NCBI RefSeq assembly: GCF_000166295.1
Contig: NC_017506.1
Location: 620,001-684,000, forward strand
Source: Marinobacter adhaerens HP15
Lineage (GTDB): Bacteria; Pseudomonadota; Gammaproteobacteria; Pseudomonadales; Oleiphilaceae
Length of the DNA: 64,000 nt
Direction: 5' to 3'
Positions 28,620-38,012 of the stretch are shown piece by piece (position 1 is the first letter of the stretch; every line of letters begins with the position of its first letter). A program made the translations under genes and the position numbers. Under the pieces are notes generated by a model, which saw only the letters and a list, made by a program, of their open reading frames with translations, did no database searches and was not told where the DNA came from.

Positions 28620-29357
28620 GTGTCCGGAGAGTTTGTGTTTGGCTGGCACGCGGTTGAGGCTGTCCTCAAGCGCGAGCCTGAGCGTTTTCAGCAGGTCTGG
28701 ATTCAGACCGGCCGGCAGGATAAGCGGGTCAAGAGCATTACCGATACCCTGGACGGCCTTGGGGTGAAATGGAAGGTCGTGCACCGGAAGGAGCTTGATG
28801 AGCGGGTGTCCGGTGTCCATCAGGGTGTTGTGGCGGCTGTCAGTGAAAGCCGGGAATGGACCGAAGATGATCTGCTGGCCCAGTTGGCCGCCAGTGACAA
28901 ACCGCCGTTCCTCCTAGTACTTGATGGCGTAACCGATCCTCACAATCTTGGTGCCTGCATGCGCACCGCAGATGCGGCTGGTGTTCAGGCGGTTATCGTG
29001 CCCAAGGACAAGTCTGCGTCACTGACGCCGGTTGCCCGAAAGGTCGCCTGTGGGGCTGCCGAAACGGTGCCCTTTGTGCGAGTCACCAACCTTGCCCGCT
29101 TTCTGCGCAGTTTGCAGGATCAGGGTGTCTGGCTGATTGGCACCGCCGGTGAGGCGGACGCCACCCTTTACCAAGCCGATTTCAAAGGGCCGGTAGCGCT
29201 AGTGATGGGCGCCGAAGGCAAGGGTATGCGCCGGCTCACCCGCGAGCACTGCGATCAGCTGATCAATATCCCCATGCTCGGCCACGTAGACAGCCTCAAC
29301 GTCTCTGTGGCTACGGGTGTTTGCCTATACGAAGCACTGCGCCAGCGGCTTGGTTAA
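28620..29357 (+). CDS. rlmB: 23S rRNA (guanosine-2251-2'-O) methyltransferase
   Basis: RlmB 2'-O-methylates G2251 in the P loop of 23S rRNA. The 245-residue SPOUT enzyme starts with GTG and [17 protein letters not shown], has an N-terminal L30e-like RNA-binding domain, and carries SpoU motifs [33 protein letters not shown] and [19 protein letters not shown], the knot that holds SAM. It is transcribed with rnr. A terminator lies about 40 bases beyond. Confidence 0.96.
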   Translation: MSGEFVFGWHAVEAVLKREPERFQQVWIQTGRQDKRVKSITDTLDGLGVKWKVVHRKELDERVSGVHQGVVAAVSESREWTEDDLLAQLAASDKPPFLLVLDGVTDPHNLGACMRTADAAGVQAVIVPKDKSASLTPVARKVACGAAETVPFVRVTNLARFLRSLQDQGVWLIGTAGEADATLYQADFKGPVALVMGAEGKGMRRLTREHCDQLINIPMLGHVDSLNVSVATGVCLYEALRQRLG

Positions 29358-29394
29358 CCCTTGCACACAGGGCCTTCCCCGCCTAGAATACGTG

Positions 29395-29416
29395 ACCCCT
29401 TTTTTAAGGGGTGGTT
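29395..29416 (+). terminator. Rho-independent terminator after rlmB
   Basis: A hairpin with arms ACCCCTT/AAGGGGT and a T loop is followed by GGTTTT. A second hairpin (ATTGCCTG/CAGGCAAT, 29421-29440) follows immediately. Confidence 0.7.
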
Positions 29417-29500
29417 TTGTATTGCCTGATTGCAGGCAATACCGGGCCAAGCTTTTGATCAAGCCTTTCTTGTAAAGCCTTATTGATAAAGCAAAAAGAA

Positions 29501-29568
29501 ACCGGCAGCAGCAGCTGTCAACTCCTTGCTTTCATGTTTGTCGGTCGCGGGTTCAACGCCGTACCGGT
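29501..29568 (+). promoter_or_regulatory. Possible S6:S18-binding leader of the rpsF operon
   Basis: The 5' untranslated region of rpsF can close a hairpin with ACCGG (29501-29505) and CCGGT (29564-29568), with CCGTA beside the closing stem. Known bacterial rpsF leaders present a CCG bulge mimicking the S18 site in 16S rRNA, bound by the S6:S18 dimer for autoregulation. The match was judged by eye only. Confidence 0.35.
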
Positions 29569-29602
29569 AAAAAGGAAGCTGTTTAAACCGTAGGGAGAAC
29601 TC

Positions 29603-30019
29603 ATGCGTCACTACGAAATCGTTTTTATGGTACATCCGGATCAGAGCGAGCAGGTGCCCGCGATGATCGAGCGTTATACCGGCGTCATCACTGAAGATGG
29701 CGGCAAGGTACATCGCCTGGAAGATTGGGGCCGTCGTCACCTGGCATACCCGATCAACAAGATTCACAAGGCTCACTACGTACTGATGAACGTTGAATGT
29801 TCACAGGCCGCGATGGACGAGCTGACTCACAACTTCCGTTTCAACGATGCAATCATCCGCGACATGATCCTGCGCCGTGATGGTGCGGATACAGACCTGT
29901 CCCCGATGAAAGCTTCCGAGTCCCGTGAAGACCGTCGTGGCGGCGATGATCGCCCGCGTCGTTCAGCCGAATCTGACGAGCCACGTCAGCGTGCTGAAAC
30001 CCAGGACGAAGAAGAGTAA
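29603..30019 (+). CDS. rpsF: 30S ribosomal protein S6
   Basis: S6 binds the central domain of the small subunit together with S18. The 138-residue protein begins [19 protein letters not shown] and contains [20 protein letters not shown], both standard. The last ~35 residues form a charged, Asp/Glu/Arg-rich tail common in gammaproteobacterial S6 (a substrate for RimK-type glutamylation in some species). First gene of the rpsF-rpsR-DUF2232-rplI operon; RBS AGGGAGAA. Confidence 0.97.
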   Translation: MRHYEIVFMVHPDQSEQVPAMIERYTGVITEDGGKVHRLEDWGRRHLAYPINKIHKAHYVLMNVECSQAAMDELTHNFRFNDAIIRDMILRRDGADTDLSPMKASESREDRRGGDDRPRRSAESDEPRQRAETQDEEE

Positions 30020-30044
30020 TTAACCGGAGTTGAGGAGTTAAGTT

Positions 30045-30275
30045 ATGGCTCGTTTTTTCAGACGTCGTAAGTTCTGCCGCTTCACGGCAGAGGGTGTTAA
30101 GGAGATCGATTACAAAGATCTGGACACCCTGAAAGGCTACATCACTGAAACCGGCAAAATCGTGCCCAGCCGCATCACCGGCACCAAAGCACGTTATCAG
30201 CGTCAGCTGGCTACCGCTATCAAGCGTGCCCGCTACCTGGCACTGCTGCCGTACTCGGACAGCCACGATAACTAA
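30045..30275 (+). CDS. rpsR: 30S ribosomal protein S18
   Basis: S18 is a 76-residue small-subunit protein forming a dimer with S6. The start [17 protein letters not shown] and the [19 protein letters not shown] core are typical. The single Cys11 is retained. It lies 25 bases after rpsF with its own RBS. Confidence 0.97.
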   Translation: MARFFRRRKFCRFTAEGVKEIDYKDLDTLKGYITETGKIVPSRITGTKARYQRQLATAIKRARYLALLPYSDSHDN

Positions 30276-30301
30276 GTAACAGAAACACAGGACTTGGGAC
30301 C

Positions 30302-31168
30302 ATGCGTGCACTTGCACAGTATGTAATGCGCGGTCCCTTCCAGGCCGGCGGGGTAGCAGCAGTCACGACTGCAGTGCCCTTGTTGTTCTGGATTGGCGCA
30401 GCCGTTGTCGGCCTGGTTATTCTCAGGCTTGGCATCAGTCAGGGGCTCAATATCGGGCTCTGGGCATTACTTCCGGCGCTTGGCTGGAGCATTTTCGGGC
30501 AGGACCCGACCGCTCTGGCTGTATTGCTCCAGGTGATGCTCATGGCGTCGCTGATCAGAACTACGCAGTCCTGGGAAAAAGCCCTGCTTGCGGGAAGCTT
30601 TCTCGCAATCGTCACAGGCCTGATGTTGCCTGTGGTCTACCCGGGCTTGCTGGATGATCTGGTCCAGGCCGGGGTAAGCTTTTACCAACAGTACAATGCC
30701 GAAATCGCGCAGAGTCTCGGCGATGACCTCGACAGGGTTATCCGCGACACGATGAACGCGAGTATGGCCGGCACCTACCTGGCAACGGGTGTGGGCATGA
30801 CCATGCTGGCGCGCTCCTGGCAGGCGGGGCTTTATAACCCCGGCGGGTTCCGCAAGGAATTCCATAGCCTGCGGCTGTCGGCGCCGATTGCGGTGTTGTG
30901 TGCAGTGACCATGGTGGTTGGTCCGATCCTCGGGCTGAATTCCATGTTGCTTGCCTGGGCTGCGGGAACACCGCTGTTCCTGGCCAGCCTGGCACTGGTG
31001 CACGGCGTTGTTGGTTTGAAAAAGCTCAGTGGGAACTGGTTGGCGATGTTTTATGTAGCGCTGATCCTTTTGGGCCCAAGCCTGATGATTCTGTTAGTGG
31101 TTCTGGCTTTTGTGGATAGCTGGCTGGATATCCGGAGGCGTATAAGCCCTGCCGGGCCGGCTGAATAA
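30302..31168 (+). CDS. DUF2232-type integral membrane protein
   Basis: This is a 288-residue polytopic protein with about eight membrane helices (for example 20-44, 46-64, 72-90, 95-115, 195-222, 227-245 and 250-275). It sits between rpsR and rplI, where many gammaproteobacteria carry a DUF2232 (YybS-like) membrane protein. No transport or catalytic motif is visible. The conserved placement in a ribosomal-protein operon is the only clue to function. Confidence 0.8.
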   Translation: MRALAQYVMRGPFQAGGVAAVTTAVPLLFWIGAAVVGLVILRLGISQGLNIGLWALLPALGWSIFGQDPTALAVLLQVMLMASLIRTTQSWEKALLAGSFLAIVTGLMLPVVYPGLLDDLVQAGVSFYQQYNAEIAQSLGDDLDRVIRDTMNASMAGTYLATGVGMTMLARSWQAGLYNPGGFRKEFHSLRLSAPIAVLCAVTMVVGPILGLNSMLLAWAAGTPLFLASLALVHGVVGLKKLSGNWLAMFYVALILLGPSLMILLVVLAFVDSWLDIRRRISPAGPAE

Positions 31169-31188
31169 AGCACGAAGAGGTTAACGAG

Positions 31189-31635
31189 ATGGAAGTTATT
31201 CTGCTCGAGAAAGTTGCAAACCTTGGCTCCCTGGGTGACAAGGTAAAGGTTAAGGCCGGTTACGGTCGTAATTTCCTGCTTCCTTATGGCAAGGCTGTAC
31301 CTGCCACTGAAGCAAACCTGAAGGCGTTCGAAGAGCGTCGTGCCGAGCTTGAGAAAGCAGCTGCTGAGAAGCTGTCTGCTGCCCAGGCTCGCGCCGAGGC
31401 CCTCGAGGGTGCCGCTTTCACCATCAGCTCCAAGGCCGGTGAAGAAGGCAAGCTGTTCGGTTCTATCGGTGTGCGCGACATCGCTGACGCGATCACTGCC
31501 GGTGGTACCGAAGTAGAGAAGAGCGAAGTTCGTCTGCCGGAAGGCCCGATCCGGGTGACTGGCGAGTACGAGATCGAGCTTCAGCTGCACTCCGACGTTG
31601 AAGTAAGCGTCAAGCTGGCGGTTGTTGCCGAGTAA
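31189..31635 (+). CDS. rplI: 50S ribosomal protein L9
   Basis: L9 is a 148-residue large-subunit protein with two globular domains joined by a long helix. The N-terminus [19 protein letters not shown] and [13 protein letters not shown] are diagnostic; the connecting helix runs at about 42-75, and the C-terminal domain contains [16 protein letters not shown]. It follows the DUF2232 gene by 20 bases and closes the operon before a terminator. Confidence 0.97.
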   Translation: MEVILLEKVANLGSLGDKVKVKAGYGRNFLLPYGKAVPATEANLKAFEERRAELEKAAAEKLSAAQARAEALEGAAFTISSKAGEEGKLFGSIGVRDIADAITAGGTEVEKSEVRLPEGPIRVTGEYEIELQLHSDVEVSVKLAVVAE

Positions 31636-31731
31636 GCCGTTTTCTCTGGAAACGGTGCTGGGGTTGACCCGGCTCTGGTAATACGCTGGTGGCCCCACTG
31701 CCTCTTTGGAGGCTGGTGCCGGCCAACCTGA

Positions 31732-31772
31732 CAGGCCCGAACCGCATCTTGCGGCTTTCGGGCCTGTTGCTT
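31732..31772 (+). terminator. Hairpin terminator after rplI
   Basis: Arms CAGGCCCGAA/TTCGGGCCTG enclose an inner CCGCA/TGCGG stem and are followed by a T-rich stretch (TTGCTTTCT), about 100 bases after rplI and ahead of dnaB. A second GC-rich hairpin precedes it near 31690-31720. Confidence 0.75.
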
Positions 31773-31866
31773 TCTGGTATGCTGTTAAGTCCCTGTAACC
31801 CCCTCCCATTGCTTCGGCAGGTCGCTTAAACTGTCGTGGTTATGATGTGCAACTGAAGATGTGTTC

Positions 31867-33273
31867 ATGGCCAAGCCCAATCTGAAGCCCGCGAGTACCG
31901 ATCTCGAAACCAGCCGGATCAAGGTTCCCCCTCATTCTGTCGAAGCAGAGCAGGCAGTCCTGGGTGGCCTGATGCTGGACAATCGCCGGTTTGACGAGAT
32001 CTCCGAGGTGATTTCGGCCGCCGATTTTTACCGACAGGACCACCGGCTGATCTTTGGCGCCGTGGAGCGCCTTGCCAGTGAGAGTGAGCCGCTGGATGTG
32101 GTAACCCTTGCCGAATTCCTCGAGCGGGCCGGTGATATCGAAGATGCCGGTGGTTTGTCCTATCTGGCCGAGCTGGCCGAGAAAACCCCGGGCGCCGCAA
32201 ACATCCGTGCCTACGCCGATATCGTCCGGGAACGCTCCATTCTGCGCCAGCTGGTGGAGGTGTCCGGCAAGATTTCCGATTCGGCCTTTAATCCACTCGG
32301 GCGAAACAGCAATGAGATTCTGGATGAGGCTGAGCGCAGCGTTTTCCAGATTGCCGAAGCGCGGGTCAAGGAGGGTTCCGGGCCGCAGGCCATCAACCCC
32401 ATTCTGGCCAAGACCCTGAGCCGGATTGAGGAACTTTTTGAGTCGGGTGAGCAGACCACCGGCCTGACCACCGGCTTCAAGGATCTGGATGAGCAGACCT
32501 CGGGCATGCAGCCCTCGGACCTGATCATCGTGGCGGGTCGCCCCTCCATGGGTAAGACGACCTTTGCGATGAATATTGTCGAGAACGCCCTGATCAGCAC
32601 CGGCACGCCGGTTCTGGTGTTCAGTATGGAGATGCCGGCGGATGCCCTTGCCATGCGTATGCTCTCGTCGCTCGGGCGCATTGACCAGACCAAGGTTCGC
32701 GGCGGCAAGCTGGAAGAAGACGACTGGCCCCGGCTGACGTCGGCTGTGAGCCTTCTGAAAGACAAGCCGCTTTATATCGACGATACGCCGGGCCTGAGCC
32801 CCACCGAGATGCGTTCCCGGGCGCGCCGTATTGCCCGGGAAAACGACGGCAAGATTGGCCTGATCATGGTCGACTACCTGCAGCTTATGCGGGTGCCCGG
32901 CAACACCGAGGGTCGGACCGCTGAGATCTCGGAAATTTCCCGGTCACTGAAGGGTATCGCCAAAGAGTTGAGTTGCCCGGTGGTGGCCCTGTCCCAGCTT
33001 AACCGGAGTCTTGAGCAGCGGCCGAACAAGCGCCCGGTGAACTCGGATTTGCGGGAATCCGGCGCCATCGAGCAGGACGCCGACGTCATCATGTTTGTGT
33101 ACCGGGATGAAGTCTACAACGAGGACACCCCGGACAAGGGCATTGCCGAGATCATTATTGGTAAGCAGCGGAATGGCCCCATCGGCACTATACGGCTTGC
33201 GTTTATCGGCAAGTACACGAAATTCGAAGATCTGGCCCACGGCGATTACAGCGACTACGGCGGGGAGTATTGA
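31867..33273 (+). CDS. dnaB: Replicative DNA helicase DnaB
   Basis: DnaB is the hexameric 5'-3' helicase of the replication fork. The 468-residue protein has an N-terminal DnaG-interacting domain (VPPHSVEAEQAVLGGLMLD), a linker helix, and a RecA-like C-terminal domain with Walker A GRPSMGKTTFAMNI near 224, Walker B LIMVDYLQLM near 336 and the SQLNRSLEQR sensor region. An in-frame GTG two codons upstream (31861) is a possible alternative start. Its stop overlaps the alr ATG as TGATG, a linkage also seen in other gammaproteobacteria. Confidence 0.96.
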   Translation: MAKPNLKPASTDLETSRIKVPPHSVEAEQAVLGGLMLDNRRFDEISEVISAADFYRQDHRLIFGAVERLASESEPLDVVTLAEFLERAGDIEDAGGLSYLAELAEKTPGAANIRAYADIVRERSILRQLVEVSGKISDSAFNPLGRNSNEILDEAERSVFQIAEARVKEGSGPQAINPILAKTLSRIEELFESGEQTTGLTTGFKDLDEQTSGMQPSDLIIVAGRPSMGKTTFAMNIVENALISTGTPVLVFSMEMPADALAMRMLSSLGRIDQTKVRGGKLEEDDWPRLTSAVSLLKDKPLYIDDTPGLSPTEMRSRARRIARENDGKIGLIMVDYLQLMRVPGNTEGRTAEISEISRSLKGIAKELSCPVVALSQLNRSLEQRPNKRPVNSDLRESGAIEQDADVIMFVYRDEVYNEDTPDKGIAEIIIGKQRNGPIGTIRLAFIGKYTKFEDLAHGDYSDYGGEY

Positions 33274-34349
33274 TGCCCCGCAGTACGATTGCCAGGATCG
33301 ATCTGGACGCCTTGCGCCGGAACTTCCAGACCGCCCAGCGGCGGGCAGGCGGGGCCAGGGTGATGGCCGTGGTGAAAGCCGATGGCTATGGACACGGCAT
33401 CGGGCCGGTGGCTTCGGCGCTGGATAGCCTGGCGCCGAAATACGCAGTGGCTTGCCTGGAAGAGGCGCGTGCCATTCGGGAAACAGGTCTGATACAGTCG
33501 GTCGTTCTGCTGCAGGGTGTCCACGCTGAAGCGGATATCGATGAATGCGCCCGGAGTGGCTTTGAGCCGGTTTTCCACAGTTTCCAGCAACTGGCGTGGC
33601 TGGAGCGTCTGGATACATGGCCCGCTTTCTGGCTGAAAGTGAACAGCGGTATGAATCGTCTCGGCTTTCATCCGGACGAACTGGCCGGGGTGATGAGCCG
33701 GTTACAGGCCATGAGCGCTGATACAGAACTCCTGGGGTTCGTCACGCATTTTGCGTGCGCCGACGATCCCGACAGCGCAATGACGGCGCAGCAGACTGCG
33801 GTGTTCGAAAAGGCCACGTCTTCGTTCCCGGATTTAATGAAGAGCGTTGCCAATTCGGCCGCCCATTTTCGACCGGGCCAGCCGATGTTTGACTGGAGCC
33901 GCCCCGGAATCATGTTGTATGGCGGCTCACCAATGGTGGGCACGACCGGTCCCGAGCTTGGCCTCGAGCCGGTTATGTCGCTTGAGGCGCCGTTGATCAG
34001 CACCCGGATGGTGCCGGCGGGCGAGTCTGTTGGCTATGGGGCCAGCTGGGTTGCCGATCGGGACACCCGGATGGGCATGGTCGCGATCGGTTACGGTGAT
34101 GGCTACCCCCGGCATGCCGGCACCAATACGCCTGCGGCGATCAACGGCCAGCGGATCAGACTGATTGGCCGGGTATCCATGGACATGCTGGCGGTGGACC
34201 TCACCAATGCACCCGATGCGAAGGAGGGTGACAGCGTTGAACTCTGGGGTCGCACCGTGGGGGTCGATGAGGTAGCCGCCTGTGCCGGCACCATCTCCTA
34301 CGAGTTGATGACCGGCATCACCGGGCGGGTACCGCGGCAATACCGGTAG
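33273..34349 (+). CDS. alr: Alanine racemase
   Basis: Alr supplies D-alanine for peptidoglycan. The 358-residue PLP enzyme has the cofactor lysine at residue 35 in VVKADGYGHG, the alpha/beta barrel core with FWLKVNSGMNRLGF and NSAAHF, and the second catalytic base Tyr255 in VGYGASW of the C-terminal beta domain. Translation is probably coupled to dnaB by the TGATG overlap. The length is standard. Confidence 0.96.
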   Translation: MPRSTIARIDLDALRRNFQTAQRRAGGARVMAVVKADGYGHGIGPVASALDSLAPKYAVACLEEARAIRETGLIQSVVLLQGVHAEADIDECARSGFEPVFHSFQQLAWLERLDTWPAFWLKVNSGMNRLGFHPDELAGVMSRLQAMSADTELLGFVTHFACADDPDSAMTAQQTAVFEKATSSFPDLMKSVANSAAHFRPGQPMFDWSRPGIMLYGGSPMVGTTGPELGLEPVMSLEAPLISTRMVPAGESVGYGASWVADRDTRMGMVAIGYGDGYPRHAGTNTPAAINGQRIRLIGRVSMDMLAVDLTNAPDAKEGDSVELWGRTVGVDEVAACAGTISYELMTGITGRVPRQYR

Positions 34350-34366
34350 CGTTGTGGCGCGCTTTT

Positions 34367-34723
34367 TCAGCCCGGTTCCGGTTCGTGAATGATTTCCTCG
34401 ATAAAGTCGAGAATGGCAGCGAGGCTGCGGCCGTCCAGCTTTTTGAGCACCTTGTGCACGACCATCTTGCTGCCTTTAAGCATGCTGCTGATGCCCATTT
34501 TGGCCATGCCCATCATCATGCTGCCGGCATGCAGGCGGCGAAGCGGCTCCAGGAAAAAGAAGTCCAGACCTTCTTCGGTCATGTCCACAATCAGGTTGAA
34601 GAGTTTGTCGATGGCTTCCTTGTCGGCCTTGCCGCGTTCGCGCAGTTCGCCGACGGTATACAGGGCCCGGGTTCGCAACTCATCAGGGATCGGCGCCACA
34701 ATGTGGCTCTGTTGTTTCAGCAT
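34367..34723 (-). CDS. Conserved hypothetical cytoplasmic protein
   Basis: A 118-residue protein starting MLKQQSHIVAPIPDELRTRA at the ATG with an AGGA site (34723); an upstream ATG in frame adds 15 poorly conserved residues. It is helical and methionine-rich in the middle (SMMMGMAKMGISSM) with no membrane helix, signal peptide or catalytic motif I recognise. It is convergent with alr and separated from the next gene on the opposite strand by 150 bases. Function unknown. Confidence 0.7.
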   Translation of the reverse strand: MLKQQSHIVAPIPDELRTRALYTVGELRERGKADKEAIDKLFNLIVDMTEEGLDFFFLEPLRRLHAGSMMMGMAKMGISSMLKGSKMVVHKVLKKLDGRSLAAILDFIEEIIHEPEPG

Positions 34724-34872
34724 GACAGTTCCTGTTGTTGTATGCTCTTGAAAGAAATAGCAAAGCATTAAATTCAGACTGCATCAGTGTAGGCGCCGGA
34801 ATCCAGAAGCCATTGGCCAGACCGGTTCCGAAATAACGTCACATCGGTGATATCGGGAGGCATTGAATCCTC

Positions 34873-35751
34873 GTGCATGTACTTGTTGTTCACGATTACG
34901 GCCCTTTGGGGAAGGTTTTGCTGGAGCGCTTGCGGGCAACGCACCTGCACGTCAGCCCTTTGCTTGTCAGCGATCCCTCCAACGCCGATCTTGATGCACT
35001 GGAGAACTGGATTCCCGAAGATACCGACCTGATCGTAAATGCACTCTGGATGGCCGATCCGGAGGTCGCCGAGAATGATCCTGAGGGCGTCCATATGGCG
35101 GCATTCTCGCTACCGGTGGCCATGGCCGAGTTTGCACGTGATCGTGGTATGGCACTGCTCCAGCTGTCCTCCTGCTACGTGTTCGATGGCCGGAAGCAAA
35201 GCGGGTACATCACTTCCAATCCGGGGCAGCCGGTGAATGAGCTGGGTAACTGGCAATGGGAGTGCGAGCAGGCCCTGCGGACCCTGTTGCCTCGGCATAT
35301 TATCCTGCGGACCGGCTGGAGCCTGGCACGGTTCATCCGGAAGGTGCAGGCCAGTACGGCTGCCGGTGAAATACTGTCACTACCCGGACGATGCCGGGGG
35401 CAACCCGTATCGGTCCGTGATCTGGCCCGGGTAATCGAGGCTGTGGTTCTGCAACTTGATTGCGGGGCCGAGGTCTGGGGCACCTATCAGTACGCCGGTG
35501 CTGAGGAAATCAATCTTTACGAGCTGGGCCTGGCGATTGCCGGGCTGCCCGGCATTCCCGAAGGGATCCGGGTGGTGGACGAGGTGCCCGAGTGGGGCCA
35601 TCTTGAGCCGGTCAATACCACGCTGATCTGCACCAAGATCCGCAATACCTTCGGCATCAAGCAGATGCCCTGGCGCTCCGGCCTGGTGGATGAGCTGACG
35701 ATGCTGAAAAAGAATAACGGCAGGGAAGTGGAGAGTGAGCCCGCCGGCTAG
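34873..35751 (+). CDS. RmlD-like NAD(P)-dependent sugar-nucleotide reductase family protein
   Basis: This 292-residue protein belongs to the extended short-chain dehydrogenase group resembling dTDP-4-dehydrorhamnose reductase (RmlD). It starts at GTG, MHVLVVHDYGPLGKVLLERL, where the dinucleotide loop is poor (GPLGK rather than GxxGxxG). The region LQLSSCYVFDGRKQSGY matches the SSxxVFDG element of RmlD relatives, but the Y-x-x-x-K pair is not clean. No rhamnose genes are nearby, so substrate and activity are uncertain. Confidence 0.7.
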   Translation: MHVLVVHDYGPLGKVLLERLRATHLHVSPLLVSDPSNADLDALENWIPEDTDLIVNALWMADPEVAENDPEGVHMAAFSLPVAMAEFARDRGMALLQLSSCYVFDGRKQSGYITSNPGQPVNELGNWQWECEQALRTLLPRHIILRTGWSLARFIRKVQASTAAGEILSLPGRCRGQPVSVRDLARVIEAVVLQLDCGAEVWGTYQYAGAEEINLYELGLAIAGLPGIPEGIRVVDEVPEWGHLEPVNTTLICTKIRNTFGIKQMPWRSGLVDELTMLKKNNGREVESEPAG

Positions 35752-35778
35752 TGGCAACGGCGGGCAAAACGCAGTTTC

Positions 35779-36528
35779 TCAGTTATTGCACTGGCGGGAG
35801 AATTCCCGGCTGACCATTTGCAGGGCTTCGATATCCAGAAGTTCGACTTCCCGGCCCCGGGCCTTGATGATGCCCTGATTCTGAAAGCGCGTGAATACCC
35901 GGCTTACCGTTTCAACGGCGAGGCCCAGGAAGTTTGCGATGTCGTTCCGTGCCATGGGCAGACTGAAGTTGGTCGGCGACATACGGCGGCGCTGGAATCG
36001 GCTGGACAGCGACAAGAGCAGTGCAGCAATGCGCTCTTCAGCGGTGTTCTTGCTTAGCAGCATGGCCAGTTGATGGCTGTTCTGGATCTCCTGGCTCATC
36101 AGGTGATACATGTGGTGCTGCAACTCGGGCAGTTTGCCGGTCAGCTCCTCCAGTTTCTCCATCGGGAACTCACACACGCTGGTCCGTTCCAGAGCCTTGG
36201 CGGTGCACGCATAGTGTTCACTGCCAATGCTGTCCAGGCCCACTAGCTCCCCGGGCATGAAAAAGCCGGTCACCTGTTCCTCGCCATTCTCGGTAATGAT
36301 CGACGTCTTTATGGAGCCGCTTTTTACCGCAAAACAGGAGCGGTAGGGCGTGCTCTGGTCGAAGATGTGTTCACCACGGTTGAAGATCCGCCCCTGCTGG
36401 ACAATGTCTTCCAGCCGGTCGAGGTCATTCTCTTCAATTGCCAGGGGCAGGCACAGGTTGCTCAGACTGCACTGGTGGCAGGACGCCTTGAGGGGAGATG
36501 CCTGACGAAACGGAATTGCTTGAGCCAT
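35779..36528 (-). CDS. anr: FNR/Anr-type oxygen-sensing transcription regulator
   Basis: The protein (249 residues) is a CRP/FNR regulator that senses oxygen through a [4Fe-4S] cluster and activates anaerobic genes. Cluster ligands appear as Cys17, Cys20 and Cys26 (SCHQCSLSNLC) plus Cys108 (HYACTAKALE). A cNMP-like beta-barrel precedes the dimer helix, and the helix-turn-helix recognition segment VETVSRVFTRF holds the E-x-x-S-R pattern that reads TTGAT half-sites. The start at 36528 is preferred over 36561 because an FNR-box-like element covers the longer start. fabB lies upstream on the same strand but is separated by a terminator. Confidence 0.93.
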   Translation of the reverse strand: MAQAIPFRQASPLKASCHQCSLSNLCLPLAIEENDLDRLEDIVQQGRIFNRGEHIFDQSTPYRSCFAVKSGSIKTSIITENGEEQVTGFFMPGELVGLDSIGSEHYACTAKALERTSVCEFPMEKLEELTGKLPELQHHMYHLMSQEIQNSHQLAMLLSKNTAEERIAALLLSLSSRFQRRRMSPTNFSLPMARNDIANFLGLAVETVSRVFTRFQNQGIIKARGREVELLDIEALQMVSREFSRQCNN

Positions 36529-36547
36529 ACGTGATAATCCGTCCGAT

Positions 36548-36561
36548 TTGATCCATGTCAA
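36548..36561. promoter_or_regulatory. FNR/Anr-box-like site upstream of anr
   Basis: TTGATccatGTCAA matches the TTGATnnnnATCAA consensus at nine of ten fixed positions. It lies 20 bases before the anr start, consistent with autoregulation, probably repression at that position. Confidence 0.6.
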
Positions 36562-36628
36562 CTATGTACCTTAATACGGATGGCCGTCTTTGCCAATAAT
36601 CAAGCTGGATGATCTTAGAATATATTTT

Positions 36629-36656
36629 TAAAAAATAAGGGCCCGCAGGCCCTTAT
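36629..36656 (-). terminator. Terminator after fabB
   Basis: A nine-base perfect stem (ATAAGGGCC/GGCCCTTAT, loop of four) is followed on the minus strand by a run of T, directly downstream of fabB. Confidence 0.9.
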
Positions 36657-36667
36657 GCATCGCGGTT

Positions 36668-37876
36668 TCAGAGCTTCTCGAATACCAGGGACGCGTTGGT
36701 TCCGCCGAATCCGAAACTGTTGGACATCACGGTGTTCAGCGAGGCTTCCCGACCTTCAGGGCCTACAATAGGAATATCGCTGATTTTCTCGTCCGGATTG
36801 TTCAGGTTCTTGGTGCCGGCAATGAACCCGTTCTGCAGCATCAGCAGCGAGTAGATGGCCTCCTGAACACCGGCAGCGCCGAGCGAATGACCAGAGAGTG
36901 ATTTGGTTGAGGAAATGGCCGGGATGTCGGAACCGAAGGTGGCCCGCACCGCGCCCATCTCGGCAACGTCGCCAACCGGGGTGCTGGTGCCGTGGGCATT
37001 GATGTAGTCAATCTTGCCCCGGATGGTAGCCATCGCCTGCTTCATACAGCGCTGGGCACCTTCGCCGGAAGGCGCGACCATGTCATAGCCGTCCGAGGTG
37101 GCGCCGTAGCCGGTCAGCTCGGCAATGATGTTGGCGCCGCGTTTCTTCGCGTGTTCCAGTTCTTCCAGCACCATCATGCCGCCACCGCCGGCAATCACGA
37201 AACCGTCACGGCCGGCATCGAAGGGGCGGGAAGCCGTTTCAGGGGCGTCGTTGTATTTGGTGGACAGCGCTCCCATGGCATCGAACATCATGGTCAGGCT
37301 CCAGTCCTCTTCCTCACCGCCGCCGGCGAACACGATGTCCTGCTTGCCAGCCTGGATCTGCTCCATGGCGTGGCCGATGCAGTGGGCGCTGGTGGCACAG
37401 GCCGAAGACATGGAGTAGTTCACGCCACGGATCTTGTAGGCGGTGGCCAGGCAGGCAGACACTGTGCTGGTCATGATGCGGGGGACCATATAGGGCCCGA
37501 TGCGCTTCACGCCTTTCTCGCGCATGATGTCGGTGGCTTCTACCTGGCTTGAGCAGGATGCGCCTCCGGAGCCGGCAATCAGGCCGGTGCGGTCGTTGGA
37601 GATCAGGTCTTCTGTCAGCCCCGCCTGGGCAATGGCCTGCTCCATGGACAGAAAACTGTACATGGCGGATGGGCCCATGAACCGGCGGATTTTGCGGTCG
37701 ATAACGGATGTGTCCACATCCACCGAGCCTGCAATCTGGCTCCGGAAGCCCATTTCCTTATAGGTTTCGTTGAAGCGGATGCCTGATTTTCCATTCTTCA
37801 GGCTCTGGGTGACCTCGTCCAGTGAGTTTCCGAGGCAGGACACAATGCCCATGCCGGTGACGACGACGCGTCTCAT
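36668..37876 (-). CDS. fabB: 3-oxoacyl-[acyl-carrier-protein] synthase I
   Basis: FabB condenses malonyl-ACP with acyl-ACP and is needed for unsaturated fatty acids. The 402-residue protein begins [16 protein letters not shown], has the nucleophile Cys160 in [16 protein letters not shown], and catalytic histidines in [12 protein letters not shown] and [11 protein letters not shown]. The C-terminus [17 protein letters not shown] is typical. FabA, its usual operon partner, is not adjacent. Identification as FabB rather than FabF rests on overall resemblance ([14 protein letters not shown] and similar). Confidence 0.93.
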   Translation of the reverse strand: MRRVVVTGMGIVSCLGNSLDEVTQSLKNGKSGIRFNETYKEMGFRSQIAGSVDVDTSVIDRKIRRFMGPSAMYSFLSMEQAIAQAGLTEDLISNDRTGLIAGSGGASCSSQVEATDIMREKGVKRIGPYMVPRIMTSTVSACLATAYKIRGVNYSMSSACATSAHCIGHAMEQIQAGKQDIVFAGGGEEEDWSLTMMFDAMGALSTKYNDAPETASRPFDAGRDGFVIAGGGGMMVLEELEHAKKRGANIIAELTGYGATSDGYDMVAPSGEGAQRCMKQAMATIRGKIDYINAHGTSTPVGDVAEMGAVRATFGSDIPAISSTKSLSGHSLGAAGVQEAIYSLLMLQNGFIAGTKNLNNPDEKISDIPIVGPEGREASLNTVMSNSFGFGGTNASLVFEKL

Positions 37877-38012
37877 AAGTTCCTCCTTACCGACCGGCCG
37901 AAATGGCCGATCCTGCGATCAATAACGTTATTTGACAGTCTAGGCGCTTTGGCCCGGATACGATATTTGACCTTGGTAAGGGGAGAAGGCCGGATATGGC
38001 GCCATAGAGTGT

